NCBI RefSeq assembly: GCF_000281045.1
Contig: NW_008246071.1
Coordinates: 989,138-1,053,137, forward strand
Length of the DNA: 64,000 nt
Direction of reading: 5' to 3'
Source: Saprolegnia diclina VS20
Lineage: Eukaryota; Oomycota; Saprolegniomycetes; Saprolegniales; Saprolegniaceae
Shown here: piece after piece, positions 54,501 to 64,000 of the stretch
How the letters are laid out: each line of letters opens with the position of its first letter
Position numbering within the stretch: the first letter of the stretch is position 1
Position numbers and translations under genes: made by a program
The notes under the pieces: generated by a model
The model's database searches: none
What the model saw: the letters and a program-made list of their open reading frames with translations, nothing else
Told to the model about the DNA's origin: nothing

Positions 54501-54665
54501 TTGTAAGTAGAACGGTAAAAAGTCTCTGCACACAGAACAATGTCTCATATTGGACTGGGTCGAGATGTCAATGGCTCCACACGGTGCTGTTTGGGGGATC
54601 GAAGGTACATGTGGCCTTGTACTCGCTGGTTGCTTTGGGGTCGAGTACGCTACAACAATTGTTCA

Positions 54666-56899
54666 TCAGTCACAGGCAGTAGTCGACTCGAGCGACTTCA
54701 GAAGCGATTGGCGACGAAAAGCTTCCATGCACCCACGACGTGTCCTAGGACAGCGATTCACGTTTAGCATATGCTCGGGGCGGGGGCGTACGGGGGGCGT
54801 GAGCTCGGGGGGTGGCACCCACTCGTCGGGAAGTGCATATGTGGACGTTTGGTACAGCGCGCGATGGTGCGTCGCCGGGTACAGCGGCAGATTGGGCGTC
54901 GAGCGCACGACCGTGCTGCCCTTTTCCAGCGATGCTCTCTTTCGTTCGACGACAATGGGCTTGGGCACGTTGGCGTCGTCGGGCAAAAACCGCTTGCCTT
55001 CGATGATTCTGTAGCCGCCTTTGAGGCGCGCCCGAACGCGGTGGTGCAAGAGCAAGAGCGCCGACTCTTCCGAGTTCATGCGCGTACTCGCCTCGGTCAT
55101 CATGCGCTGTTCGCCCCTACATCGCGTCGGCCACGTCGAGCACAATAAAGTCGCTCACCCTTGGAGAATCCCCGCGCTCTCAATGACGCGGCATCCACGG
55201 ATGCGGCCTTCCCAAAACTTGGTGACACCGGAAATGGCCTCGTCGATCGAGAGCACGATCCGCGGCAGCTGCGGCTCCAGTGATATCTTCTTTGCCTTTT
55301 TCTTTTCGCTGGCGTTGGTGATGGTGATGCGCTGGATGATGCTGTCCACAGTCTTGGCATCAAACCGCGGCTGCAAGAGACCTTCAATGCTCATCCGTCG
55401 CGTATTCTCACTCGGTGCAGTCTACAGATACTCCTTGGTAACTTTAACGCATACCGCATCGCTACGACCTCGGTGCGGACGTCCCAATGGTCGTCGTGTG
55501 TGTTCACCGAGATGCCGAGCAGCGTGTTGTGCGGCGTGCGCGGCGTCACCACCTCGGAGCTGGAATGGACCGGAAGCGTCAATGGCGCCGGCAGAATCTC
55601 TCCGTTCTGCTTCTCCTCAGTGTCCATCTCGTCGGTTGTCTCGTCGTCGTCGCACGGCAGCGGTGGCGCGCCGGGATCGCGCTCGACGTGGGTTGAAAGC
55701 ACTTTGAAGACAAACGGCAACGTGACGCGGTTGGAGGGAAACGACGTGAGACGCTCGGTTGCATGCTGCACGTCGCGAATGGCAAACGTTTCGGTGAGGC
55801 CGTGCAAGTAGACAAAAACGTCTTCGTGGTCGAGGACGCCGGCCTCCATGTGGTCAAACAAGTGGAAGCGGTCGACGATAACGCGGTAGTTGGCTTCGGA
55901 AAAATGCTCGCGGACGTCCAGGGGAATGTCTAGAACCTCGTGACGTGTCAATATAACATGCTACGAGGCTCACCAGCTTCGGTCACGATGGCGGCGGGCG
56001 ACGGGTTGATTCGACTCACGACCTTGTCGTACACAACTTGTGAAATGCTACCGAGTAGGTGGCCCCCATTCTTGGAAAGCAGGCACGCGTACCGGCGGCT
56101 GTTGGTGAGTTTGGCCTCGCCGCGCGCTTCCGATGGCCGCCAGTAGGCGTCGGCGAGCGCCATCGCAATGCTTCGGCGCCGGCTCGATCCATCCGGCTCA
56201 ACGAGAACGTCGTTAAACACAGAAAACAAGTGACGGCGCACGAGCTTGCGCAGTGCCAAATTCGGCGAAATACCCGGAAACTAAACACGAAATTGTCCCG
56301 TAGTCGTGTTGTGCACAACGCAATGCCGAAAACCCACCTTGACGATGGCAGCTTGCATGAGTGCCCCGCAAAAGAGCTTGAAGGAGAGCGCGGGCGCGCC
56401 GTCTACGCCATATGTGTCAGAGCCACCGCGTAGACCGTAGCAGGTACCCGCATCGAGGTACGTGCGAAGCTTCCCGAGCATCGCTGTGGCAAAGATCTCT
56501 TCTGCCTACGCCAAAAACTACTAGTATAGCGCAGGAGAAAGAGCGAACAGACGTGGAGCTCCGAAAAGTTGGCCGACAAAATGTGGGCGTCGCGCATGAT
56601 TTCGAGGAACCGCGCGAGGTTGATGGACGGAATCCTACTCATGGCCATGTGAACACAACGTCAAGCTGATGCAAGACGTGCTGGTCGCCATGGAAGGACG
56701 AGTCGTAGAAGAGAAACACCTTGTACACTTGCTCGAGCTCGGCCACCTCCATGGACGATTTCTGCGGTCGCGTGAGCGTCCGAGAAAATGCAAGAGAACG
56801 GCGACGTACGTGCGCAGGGCTAAGACCGTCGGCGTGCGTGATGGCAGCGATCGCAGCTTCGTTGACGAGCCATTGATGCTTGGACAGCGGGTGGTGCAT
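54666..56899 (-). CDS. Ten-exon EF-hand-like helical protein, unknown role
   Basis: Not recognised as a named family. Exons (minus): 56899-56810, 56761-56682, 56634-56553, 56505-56448, 56402-56338, 56280-55974, 55929-55455, 55410-55159 and 55116-54666, about 619 residues, with at least one probable exon further upstream. Early exons show EF-hand-like helices (LEQVYKVFLFYDSSFHG, RIPSINLARFLEIM), then AMLGKLRTYLDADGAPAL and FCGALMQAAIVKFPGISPN, a pattern seen in EF-hand scaffold proteins. Exon 7 has VIVDRFHLFDHMEAGVLDHE, another degenerate hand. The C-terminal third is basic, with Pro-rich stretches and LFRVHA-like helices absent from the track. The intron at 56635-56681 has no canonical in-frame donor; a GC donor fits. 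It converges on the dynein gene with 165 bases between stops. Confidence 0.65.
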
Positions 56900-57678
56900 G
56901 CGGCGATCGAGCGGCTAATTTTACAATCCTGCGGTTTTGCGCGACACAATGCCAGAACTTCGCGCAAATACTACACGCCGAAATGCACTGGCTTGGTCAC
57001 ACCTTAGCTTAGTGGAGGACCGCGGCGACGACGACAGCCGCCATGGCAAGAAGCGGCTCATGGTGAAGATTTCGATTTGCATGTTAAGCAGCGAGATTCC
57101 TTCATGGTCGCAAAAGCCCCTGGCAGGGACGACCCGGCTGATCGCCACCACTTGGAACTGCAGCAATGAATCTGAAATCTCAGAGTCCCATGGGGGATCA
57201 AGGCGCCAAGTCAGAGGTGACACGAGACTCACAAACTAGACTTTGAACGCTCTCTCTATTATGGTCAAGCCAGGAGGCATCGCACTAGAACTAAATGCAA
57301 GATGATAGTAACGATAACGTTAGAACGCCTCAAAGATCGTCGAGGACGAGCCGAGTCCCCAGACGAGAGCTTTCGCACACCTCGCCAAAACGAGATGGAG
57401 TCCCGCCTCAACGCATTAGTAGAGTGAACGTGTGCAAGGTGATGGACCTGGCAAACTGGCCAAAGAAACTCCACAGCAATCCTTCCGAGCGTGCGCGCCG
57501 CAAGAGGAGACTGCCGTCACGTCGCTGCAAATTGCTCTTGGGACTGTCTCAGGTCCGGATACAACGATACAAACGACTTGTGCGGAGCGTCGCGTCCGGA
57601 TACGAATGGTGTCGCCTGGCACATGTCGCAGCGTGGCGCCGGGATTCCTTTGCGAGCGCATCATTTTGGTCCGGCTCG
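56900..57678. promoter_or_regulatory. Divergent region upstream of the folate-biopterin-type transporter
   Basis: The 779 bases may include a first exon of the minus-strand EF-hand-like gene (an ATG near 57062 could splice to 56915 through a GTATTT...TTAG intron). TCATTTTGG at 57661, just before the transporter start, resembles the oomycete initiator. Open frames upstream of it are Arg-rich and lack family features. Confidence 0.35.
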
Positions 57679-59331
57679 ATGCAGCATCCCGCGGAGGAGC
57701 GCTTGTCGTACGTCTCGTCGCCGACGTCCAAGCAAGATGCGTACGGCGTCATGGACACGCCGCTCGGACTCGAGAATGGCGCGCTGCGGGCAGGTCCACC
57801 CCCCGACTACAAGAGCGCCGAGGTACTCGGGCTCCTCGCACAGTACGTTGCCGTCGGGCTGCTCTATGGCGCGATGCCCAACTTGCTCTACCCACTCTTC
57901 GTCGGCTACTTCCACCTCACGGGCAACCAATTCAACTCGGCCAAGGTGCTCATCGGTCTTGGCTGGTCGCTCAAGGCGTTTGTCGGTATCCTCTCCGACT
58001 GCGTCCCGATCGTGGGCTACCGGCGCAAGCCGTACATGCTCATCGGATGGACGTCCTGCCTCGCCTCGATGCTCGTCCTCGCCACCATGGACATGGGCGA
58101 CCCGTTCTTTCGCGATGCATCGTCGAGTCGCGGGCCCATCAACACGACCAACATCAACCCGCACGCGGCGACCACCGGCGGTATCGTCGTTATCCTCTGT
58201 GCGTGGGGCACTCTCTCGTACGTCATCTCGGACGTCCCGGCCGACGCGCTCGTCGTCGAGCTCGCGCAGCGGGAGCCGGAAGCGATCCGCGGTCGCATGC
58301 AGTCGCTCATCTACCTCACGCGGACAATCGCGTCGTGCATTTCAACGGCGCTGATTGGGTTTTGCCTCAACTCGCCGCGCTTTGCCGGCTCGTATTCGTG
58401 GGACATGGGTGCCAACACCATGTTCATGCTGCTTGCGATTACATCCGGCGCGATGCTCCCGATCACGTACCTCTTTGTGCTCGAGACACCATCGCCGCGC
58501 GTCAATTTGAAGCAGTACGTGCTGCAATTTTGGGACTTGGTCCAGAAGCGCGCCACGTGGCAGATCATGCTCTTCAGCTTTCTCTTCAACCTCCTCAACG
58601 CCGGCGTGACGTCGACCGCCGCGCCGTACGTCATGTACGAATGGGCTAAAGTCGAGAATGTCAACACCCAGCTCACCGGTATCCTCGGCAACTTCATCTT
58701 TGCCGGTGTCCTCGGCTTCATGGGCAAGTACGGCACGCTCTGGAACTGGAAAATCGTGCTCGTGACGACGACGCTCAGCGCCAACGTCATCGATGCTGTC
58801 GTGCAGTTCTGCACCATCTACGATCTTGTCCGCAACCAGTGGTTTTACATTGGCGTCCCGCTGGCCGAGAATTTACCGTACGCGATGCAGTTCATTGTCA
58901 CGACGTTTGTCATTGTCGAGCTCGCTGAAGTCGGCAACGAAGGCGTCGTGTACGGCCTCCTCACAACGGTCTCGAACCTCCCCGCGGCCTTTGGCCCGGT
59001 CGTGGCTAATGTCGTCTTTGGCTCGTTTGACGTGAGCGCTGAAGCCATTGCCGCCGACTCGCCGACGACGCGCAACCAAGTCGCTGCCACGTACATCATT
59101 TACTACGCCACGACGGTCCTTGCGTGCTTTTGCGTCGTGCTGCTGCCGAGCCAAAAGTCCGAGCTCCACGAACTCCAAGTCACGAGCGGCAAGTACCCGC
59201 GCGTCGGCGGCGCCGTGCTTGGCTTTTGTTGCCTTGTGCTGCTCTACTCGATTGTGGCGAGTCTCCTCTCCATGTTCGAGTCGACCATGTGCATGGTCAT
59301 TGCCGGCGGCAAGGGCTGCCATGCTGCATAA
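57679..59331 (+). CDS. Folate-biopterin-type transporter (FBT/BT1, MFS-related)
   Basis: Twelve-helix membrane carrier of the FBT family, which is expanded in oomycetes; members carry pterins, folate or S-adenosylmethionine, and this one's substrate is unknown. Intronless, 550 residues. Landmarks are the first helix VAVGLLYGAMPNLLYPLFVGY, GWSLKAFVGILSDCVPIVGYRRKPYM, SDVPADALVVELAQREPEAI with GRMQSLIYLTRT, PYVMYEWAKVENVNTQL, ENLPYAMQFIVTTFVIVELAE and the late helices ending MCMVIAGGKGCHAA. The frame is open well upstream, to 57295, but an initiator-like TCATTTTGG sits immediately before the ATG at 57679 and the sequence before it is Arg-rich and unlike the family. The start at 57679 is therefore chosen. 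Confidence 0.92.
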   Translation: MQHPAEERLSYVSSPTSKQDAYGVMDTPLGLENGALRAGPPPDYKSAEVLGLLAQYVAVGLLYGAMPNLLYPLFVGYFHLTGNQFNSAKVLIGLGWSLKAFVGILSDCVPIVGYRRKPYMLIGWTSCLASMLVLATMDMGDPFFRDASSSRGPINTTNINPHAATTGGIVVILCAWGTLSYVISDVPADALVVELAQREPEAIRGRMQSLIYLTRTIASCISTALIGFCLNSPRFAGSYSWDMGANTMFMLLAITSGAMLPITYLFVLETPSPRVNLKQYVLQFWDLVQKRATWQIMLFSFLFNLLNAGVTSTAAPYVMYEWAKVENVNTQLTGILGNFIFAGVLGFMGKYGTLWNWKIVLVTTTLSANVIDAVVQFCTIYDLVRNQWFYIGVPLAENLPYAMQFIVTTFVIVELAEVGNEGVVYGLLTTVSNLPAAFGPVVANVVFGSFDVSAEAIAADSPTTRNQVAATYIIYYATTVLACFCVVLLPSQKSELHELQVTSGKYPRVGGAVLGFCCLVLLYSIVASLLSMFESTMCMVIAGGKGCHAA

Positions 59332-59475
59332 TAGAACAACATAAACGGACTCGCTTTCCCTATTCAATCCGTCATTAGGGCCCCGTTGGCGCGTTGAGAC
59401 TGCAAGCAGCTCGACCCGTCAGTGGCCATAATCAGCTCTGTCCATTCAAGTGGGTTGTAGTGAGAGCCGAGGGTA

Positions 59476-59564
59476 GTACGATGGTGCAGGCCATCGTACA
59501 GTACCCATCCCGCGCCATATCCACCCCTTTCTGTACCCATCCCGCGCCATATCCACCCCTTTCT
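59476..59564. repeat. Hairpin followed by a perfect 32-bp tandem repeat
   Basis: GTACGATGG (59476-59484), loop TGCAGG, CCATCGTAC (59491-59499) is a perfect 9-bp stem. It is followed at once by two identical 32-bp units (59501-59532 and 59533-59564) that begin GTACCCATCCCGCGCC and are rich in C. The block lies about 145 bases after the transporter stop and 130 bases before the next gene, so it may be 3' UTR or promoter sequence. Confidence 0.85.
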
Positions 59565-59693
59565 GACGTTGCAGCCAATGTTGTACCCTTTTATTTCATA
59601 GAAACCCTTTTTTGGCATGAATGTACTTCAAACAACCAGAACAGCAAGCCTATCATCGGCCGCAGTTGCCAATTGTCGCCGCTTCAGAGCAGC

Positions 59694-61779
59694 ATGCACA
59701 GCGTCCGCGACTGCCTTCGCGGGCTCCTTGTGCTTTCGTTCTCGTTCCTCCTCGTCTTCACCTCGTACAATGCCATCGAGGTATGGCGCCTTCCGTCTAC
59801 CACCCGCCTCATGCTTATGTCGTGTCGTAGAACCTCGAGACGTCGATCATTCCTGGTCGCGTTGCGTCCTGCTGCAATGGCTCACCGTGGCGTACTAGTA
59901 GGCACGTGCGACGGCTGCGCGGTCTCGCTGTCCGACGCCGTGTGCCAGCTCGGTGACGTGTGCGCGGCCAAGGTTCAGTTCTCTTGCGACGTGGCGTGCG
60001 AGGCGCCGTTTGAGGAGTGCAAATGTACACCGGCGCTTAATCGTGGCGCGCATGTGACCTCTTGTACTAGCCACGCTGGGCAGCACGACACTGGGCGTCA
60101 TCTACCTCGTCTTTATGGCGGCGTCGTTCTTTGGGCCTGTCATCCCGAGTACGATATGTGAATTCAGGTGGGCAGCCGGCTCACGGATTTGTGGCATAGA
60201 TCTCATTGGCGAAAAACTCAGCTTGGTCGGCAGCTCAGCGTGCTAGTACGCTCTTTGATCTGCTTTTTGCTATGGAGACGACATCGGAGACTGATTCCAT
60301 TGGTGTAGCGGACTGTTTGCGGTCGCCAACATCGTCGTGGCGCTCAACCCGACAGCGACGACGCTGCACTGGTGGGTCCTCATTCCAGCCTCGGCGCTCA
60401 TTGGGTTTGCGGCCTCGGTGCTCTGGGTCTGCAACGTAAGACCCTATTCTCATCGTGTGGTGTATCGTTCTGGCTTGGGGTAGGGGAGCTACCTCACGCG
60501 TCTCAGTGTCTACTACGCCCAATTCAAGCACCTTCCGGAAACAAGCTCGATGGGGTTTATGAACGGTGCGTCCCTCATTGTCGATTGTACATGTACCATT
60601 TTTGACATCAGGCACGTTCTTTGCCATCTTCAAGGTGAGCCAGCTCACGGGCAACGTCTTGTCGTCGTATGTGCTTGGCTCGCTGCAGTGGTGCGTCCCA
60701 TTTACAGCGGTCTAACACAGAATTCAACTGGATATTTCAGGTCCACGGCGTCGCTCTTCACGCTGTATGCGACGCTCTCGTTCCTTGGCACGTTTCTCCT
60801 GTGCTTCCTCGAGCCGCTGCACAAGGTACCGATCCTTCCTTCTCTTGGCAGTTGGAGCGAGCAATGCTTGATGCTTAGCCCATGGCGCTGCCCCACGAGA
60901 CGTCCAAGCTGCTGCCGGTAGCATCGCCATCGTCGTCGTCGCTCTCGATCCGAGCTGTCCTTGCCTTGGCCAAAGACCCGTGCGTGCATTGCTTGCATTC
61001 GTCCAATACTGACACGACAGTATGCTGCTAGGCGCATGGTCGTGCTTGCGCCGCTCATGCTCTTCAACGGCATCCAGCAAGGCTTTACGTCGTCCGAATT
61101 CACGACCAACTTTATTCGCGAGTCGCTCGGCGAAGCGTCGATCGGCTACGTCATGGCTGTCTTTGGCGCGACCAACGTTCTCTTTTCGATTGGCATTGGA
61201 CGGCTTGCAGACAAGTTGTCCTTGTTTCCTGATATGTCGGAGGGTCATGACGGGGTGTAGGGTCGGCACCATGTGGGCCCAAGTACTCGGCTGCACTGCC
61301 CAGGCTATTGTCTATGGTCTCTGTCTCTGGGCGCCGATAGCCAAATGCGACGGCCAGTGGGCACTGATTCTATCGTCGGCGGTTTTGCTCAGCCTCGGCG
61401 ATGCAGGTACTTGATGCCTTCTCTAGACCGGTACTCATGTTTATGATGCTAGCGTCCTGCACCCTCGCCAACGGTTGGTTCTGCTTGATTCATTGATACA
61501 TAAGGTCTGATCGCACGTGTAGTTGTGCTTGGGCAAGAGTTTTCGGAAGATGCCATGACGGCGTTCTCGCTCTTTCAAGTGTATCACTCGGCGTCGGCGA
61601 GCTTGGTCTTCTTCTTGCTCAAGTACCTCAGGTACTAACTCTTGCATGTTGATCACGTTGATTTCTTACCGTCGCGATGTAGCTTGACGCTGCGCCTCTA
61701 TGTGCTTTTGATCTCGGTCCTCCTGGCCGCAGGTTCGATCAGTTTCTACGCTCTGCGCTACCGCACTGTCGTCGTTTGA
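59694..61779 (+). CDS. UNC93-like polytopic membrane protein with Cys-rich insert
   Basis: Member of the UNC93 branch of the major facilitator superfamily; UNC93 proteins act as channel regulators or traffic factors, and protist members are uncharacterised. Fifteen exons in 2.1 kb, from 59694-59780 to 61683-61779, joined by introns of 46-63 bases; 462 residues, about 11-12 helices. Landmarks are LLVLSFSFLLVFTSYNAIE and NLETSII across intron 1, LGVIYLVFMAASFFGPVIP, SAC-YGLFAVANIVVALNP, VLIPASALIGFAASVLWVCNGSY, MGFMNGTFFAIFK, MLFNGIQQGFTSSEFTTNFI and FSLFQVYHSASASLVFFLL. A 45-residue insert after helix 1 has eight cysteines (TCDGCAV, VCQLGDVCAA, CDVACEAPFEEC) and would face the lumen or exterior. 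Intron 2 ends TAGTAG, so two acceptors differ by one codon. Confidence 0.85.
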
Positions 61780-62046
61780 GTCGACGCCCAATGTTCTTAA
61801 GAGCCACCATTATCCATGCTCCAATTGTTAAACGCGACTTTTGCATTTGGTTTCTCATTCACATGGGCGCATCGCAAGGACTTTAGACAACATGGTCGTT
61901 TCCGCTAAACCCACCCCTCCCCTTTCCCTCGTGTAGCCTTGCTGTCGAGTATCATCTCGTAGCGGAAGATACCTTGTCGGTACGGCAAATGCTCGTCAAT
62001 GCGTTATGAAAGAATAAATGAGTTGATAATTACGATAGGTTACGGC

Positions 62047-63534
62047 TCAAGTTCGACACAAAAAGCTCAAAGTGACGGTTTGGAGCTGCCACTCGAGGTA
62101 CCTTGTCGTCGCTTCGTGGCCTGCGACAGTCGACTGGTACAGGTCGTCCATGGCCTCGACGGCTTCGGCGTGCAAAGCGAGATCGGCGGTGTGCGCGGCG
62201 TCGGCGCGATCGAGCTCGGTTTGCAACCGCTGGACCTCAAGAGTATGTTGCTTCGCCATCTTGATTTCGCGCTGCGCCGATGCCTCCTCTGTAGCACGGA
62301 GGCGGCACTCCATCTCGTCACGGTCATCACGGACGCAGATCCACATCGCGGCGACTTTCGCCGCTTGGTTCAGGACGGTGCGGTGCAGCGCAAGCCGCAT
62401 GCGCTTGCACTCGTCTTGTGCCAGGAGCAGCTGTGCCGCCACCGACTCGATCCCTTGTACTTGGCCCTGAAGCGCAGCTTGGCGCGCTGTGGTCTCGAGC
62501 TCCATCGCGTGCGCAGTGTGTATCTCGCGCACCGCTTGATCGTGTTCGAGGCAATGTCGGCGAACGACGTCGGCGGAAGCTCGGTGGACTTGAGCGAGAT
62601 CGGCCTCGAGATCGGCCACCGCTTGCGCATGCAACTTCTCCGTTGCGCGACGCTTGCGCTGCTGCGCTGCCTTGGCCGCCGCATCACGGGCGACCAGAAC
62701 TGATTGAAACATTGCCCGAAGCGCATTCGTCTCGCGCACCTGCCGCGCCATCGCATCGTCTTGCGCCGCCTTGTGCTTGGCCGCGAGCGCTGCAAGCTGC
62801 TGTTCGTGCTGCGCAGCCACGTCTTCAAGGGTCATTCCCGACAGCTTGCTGTTGCTTTGCAGCTGCTGGACCTTGGCGTCGCGTTGCGCGAGATTGAGGG
62901 CATCATTTGCCTTGTCAGATTGCAGCGAGTTCTTGGCATACGCAGAGTGCACGTCGTGCACCAGCTGGTGGCGCGTCGACTGCGAGTTCCCCAGCGCGGC
63001 CTCGGCGGCAACGCGCGTTGCCGAACAGCTTGCCTGTACTTGCTTGATATGGGCTTGATGCGCTGCATGCATCATCTGGAGCTCGTGGTCGTGGGCCAAT
63101 GCGGCAGCGGCGGCCGCGTCGCGCGACGCACGGAGGCTGGCTTCGAGTGCCGTAATCTGCGCCGTCAGATATTGCACCGACTTCAGCGCACGGCCGTCGT
63201 CGCCACCAGAGCTGGTGGGACTGTTGCGCGCCGGCACATAATGCGAGATGCGCTCTTTCTTGAGTCGGTATGCCGCGTTTTGCTTCCAGTCATTGCACAG
63301 TGGCGCGTCCGGGGAGCAAGTGCGCCCCGCCTTTACAGAGCGGATTGGTGTCGTTCGAATCGGTGCCGAGGGTAGCGCTTGCGGCGGCGGCACGAACGTT
63401 GTACGACGTGCGTCGTGGGTAGTCGAAGGCGCTTGCCGAGTGGGCTTGCGCATGAGTGCGTCTTCCTCGTCCCATTTTCTCTGCGCGAGGACGGCCGCAC
63501 GCTTCTGGTGGTACTGCGGGTCGTACAAGACCAT
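62047..63534 (-). CDS. Coiled-coil protein with conserved-looking N-terminus, unknown role
   Basis: Intronless, 495 residues from the ATG at 63534 (MVLYDPQYHQKRAAVLAQ). A longer frame to 63648 is open, but lies across probable promoter. Residues 1-115 are Pro/Arg-rich with a tryptophan-containing basic motif (RKWDEEDALMRKP). From about residue 125 to the end the sequence is nearly continuous coiled coil rich in Ala, Gln and Arg (YLTAQITALEASLRASRDAA, AKHKAAQDDAMARQVRE), ending RYLEWQLQTVTLSFLCRT. No enzymatic motif is seen. Composition is close to the coiled-coil genes at 7058 and 10978 but without obvious sequence repeats in common. Centrosomal or flagellar location is possible, unproven. 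Confidence 0.75.
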   Translation of the reverse strand: MVLYDPQYHQKRAAVLAQRKWDEEDALMRKPTRQAPSTTHDARRTTFVPPPQALPSAPIRTTPIRSVKAGRTCSPDAPLCNDWKQNAAYRLKKERISHYVPARNSPTSSGGDDGRALKSVQYLTAQITALEASLRASRDAAAAAALAHDHELQMMHAAHQAHIKQVQASCSATRVAAEAALGNSQSTRHQLVHDVHSAYAKNSLQSDKANDALNLAQRDAKVQQLQSNSKLSGMTLEDVAAQHEQQLAALAAKHKAAQDDAMARQVRETNALRAMFQSVLVARDAAAKAAQQRKRRATEKLHAQAVADLEADLAQVHRASADVVRRHCLEHDQAVREIHTAHAMELETTARQAALQGQVQGIESVAAQLLLAQDECKRMRLALHRTVLNQAAKVAAMWICVRDDRDEMECRLRATEEASAQREIKMAKQHTLEVQRLQTELDRADAAHTADLALHAEAVEAMDDLYQSTVAGHEATTRYLEWQLQTVTLSFLCRT

Positions 63535-64000
63535 GGTGCTGAGAAAGTGAGTGTGAGGTTCTTCTCTCCGACCCACGTCGCGAGTCGATCGTATGGAGGT
63601 ACTACTCTGCAGCGAGACTGGTTCGTACAGCAGTATCGTTGAGCACATCGATCGCGTAATGTCATTTCGCCCGCCGTTGGCTCGGTCTCCCTGGATGTGT
63701 ACGAGTACGCGTCTACGAGACTAAGGAGATTCGCGGTGCAGTGCAAATACGAAACGGGTCACTGTGTTCTCAACCTGTTTGCATAACCCCGTTGCAGGCC
63801 TCGAGGGACCACATGGAAACGTCATCTCATACCAGGATCTCCTACGACACCTCTGACATCAGAATGTCCCGAGGTGTCTTGAATGCTAAAGAATAGCAAC
63901 GGTACTAGGATGCGTTTCGGTATCTCGTTTTACTGCGCCAACGTTATTAGCAATTATGTTTGATCAAACGACATGTTCTATTACGTACAATGACGCACAC
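63535..64000. other. Right-edge sequence, no gene seen
   Basis: The last 466 bases. The first 120 presumably hold the promoter of the minus-strand coiled-coil gene. Nothing coding or repetitive is visible in the rest. Confidence 0.4.

Noticed and set aside
57295-57678. Longer N-terminus for the folate-biopterin-type transporter
   Set aside because: Arg-rich sequence unlike the family; an initiator-like string sits immediately before the ATG at 57679.
1-64000. tRNA genes, rRNA, transposons, virus-like elements or CRISPR arrays
   Set aside because: I looked for cloverleaf-like blocks, reverse-transcriptase, integrase and transposase motifs, terminal repeats and regularly spaced repeats and saw none that hold up.

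Overview
This window is from the nuclear genome of a eukaryote, most likely a zoospore-forming oomycete of the Saprolegnia/Achlya type. The support is GC-rich coding DNA, densely packed genes on both strands with gaps often under 100 bases, very short introns (about 41 to 69 bases), CCAAT boxes and oomycete-like initiator sequences close to start codons, a ciliary dynein, a ferlin and a folate-biopterin-type transporter. The order-level call is inference. I found no rRNA or tRNA gene, no transposon or virus-like element and no CRISPR array.

Layout: 1-17 kb is rich in ribosome and translation genes. These are the Pol I subunit A49 (cut by the left edge), TSR3, ribosomal proteins L7, L5 and L14, and a PUS1-type pseudouridine synthase. 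Between them lie an atypical MAP kinase, a six-exon coiled-coil gene, a mucin-like single-pass surface protein, a globin with an N-myristoylation motif and a second coiled-coil gene. 17-27 kb holds a MATE transporter, CNOT9, a calcineurin-B-like EF-hand protein, a kinase-PH-SAM protein and a 1102-residue acidic protein ending in a J domain. 28-34 kb is a ferlin with many C2 domains. 34-38 kb holds three small enzyme-like genes: a class-I glutamine-amidotransferase-like protein, an Ldh2-family oxidoreductase and an ES1/GATD3 protein. 38-40 kb is a DUF1765-like protein. 41-54.5 kb is one axonemal inner-arm dynein heavy chain of 16 exons. 54.7-64 kb holds a ten-exon EF-hand-like protein, a folate-biopterin-type transporter, a 15-exon UNC93-like membrane protein and a coiled-coil protein.

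The genes do not form one pathway. Two threads stand out: the ribosome-related cluster at the left, and motility/membrane genes (dynein, ferlin, transporters) at the right. I built the exon structures by hand, requiring in-frame joins and recognisable protein continuity. About half of the roughly 77 introns begin GTAC and nearly all end TAG, a clear splice-signal bias. I did not find a convincing new multi-gene system. The best leads are single-gene oddities: the TEH activation loop, the kinase-PH-SAM fusion, the C-terminal J domain on an acidic protein, the TSR3 tail repeats, the structured long L7 intron and the start-codon-only exon of L14.
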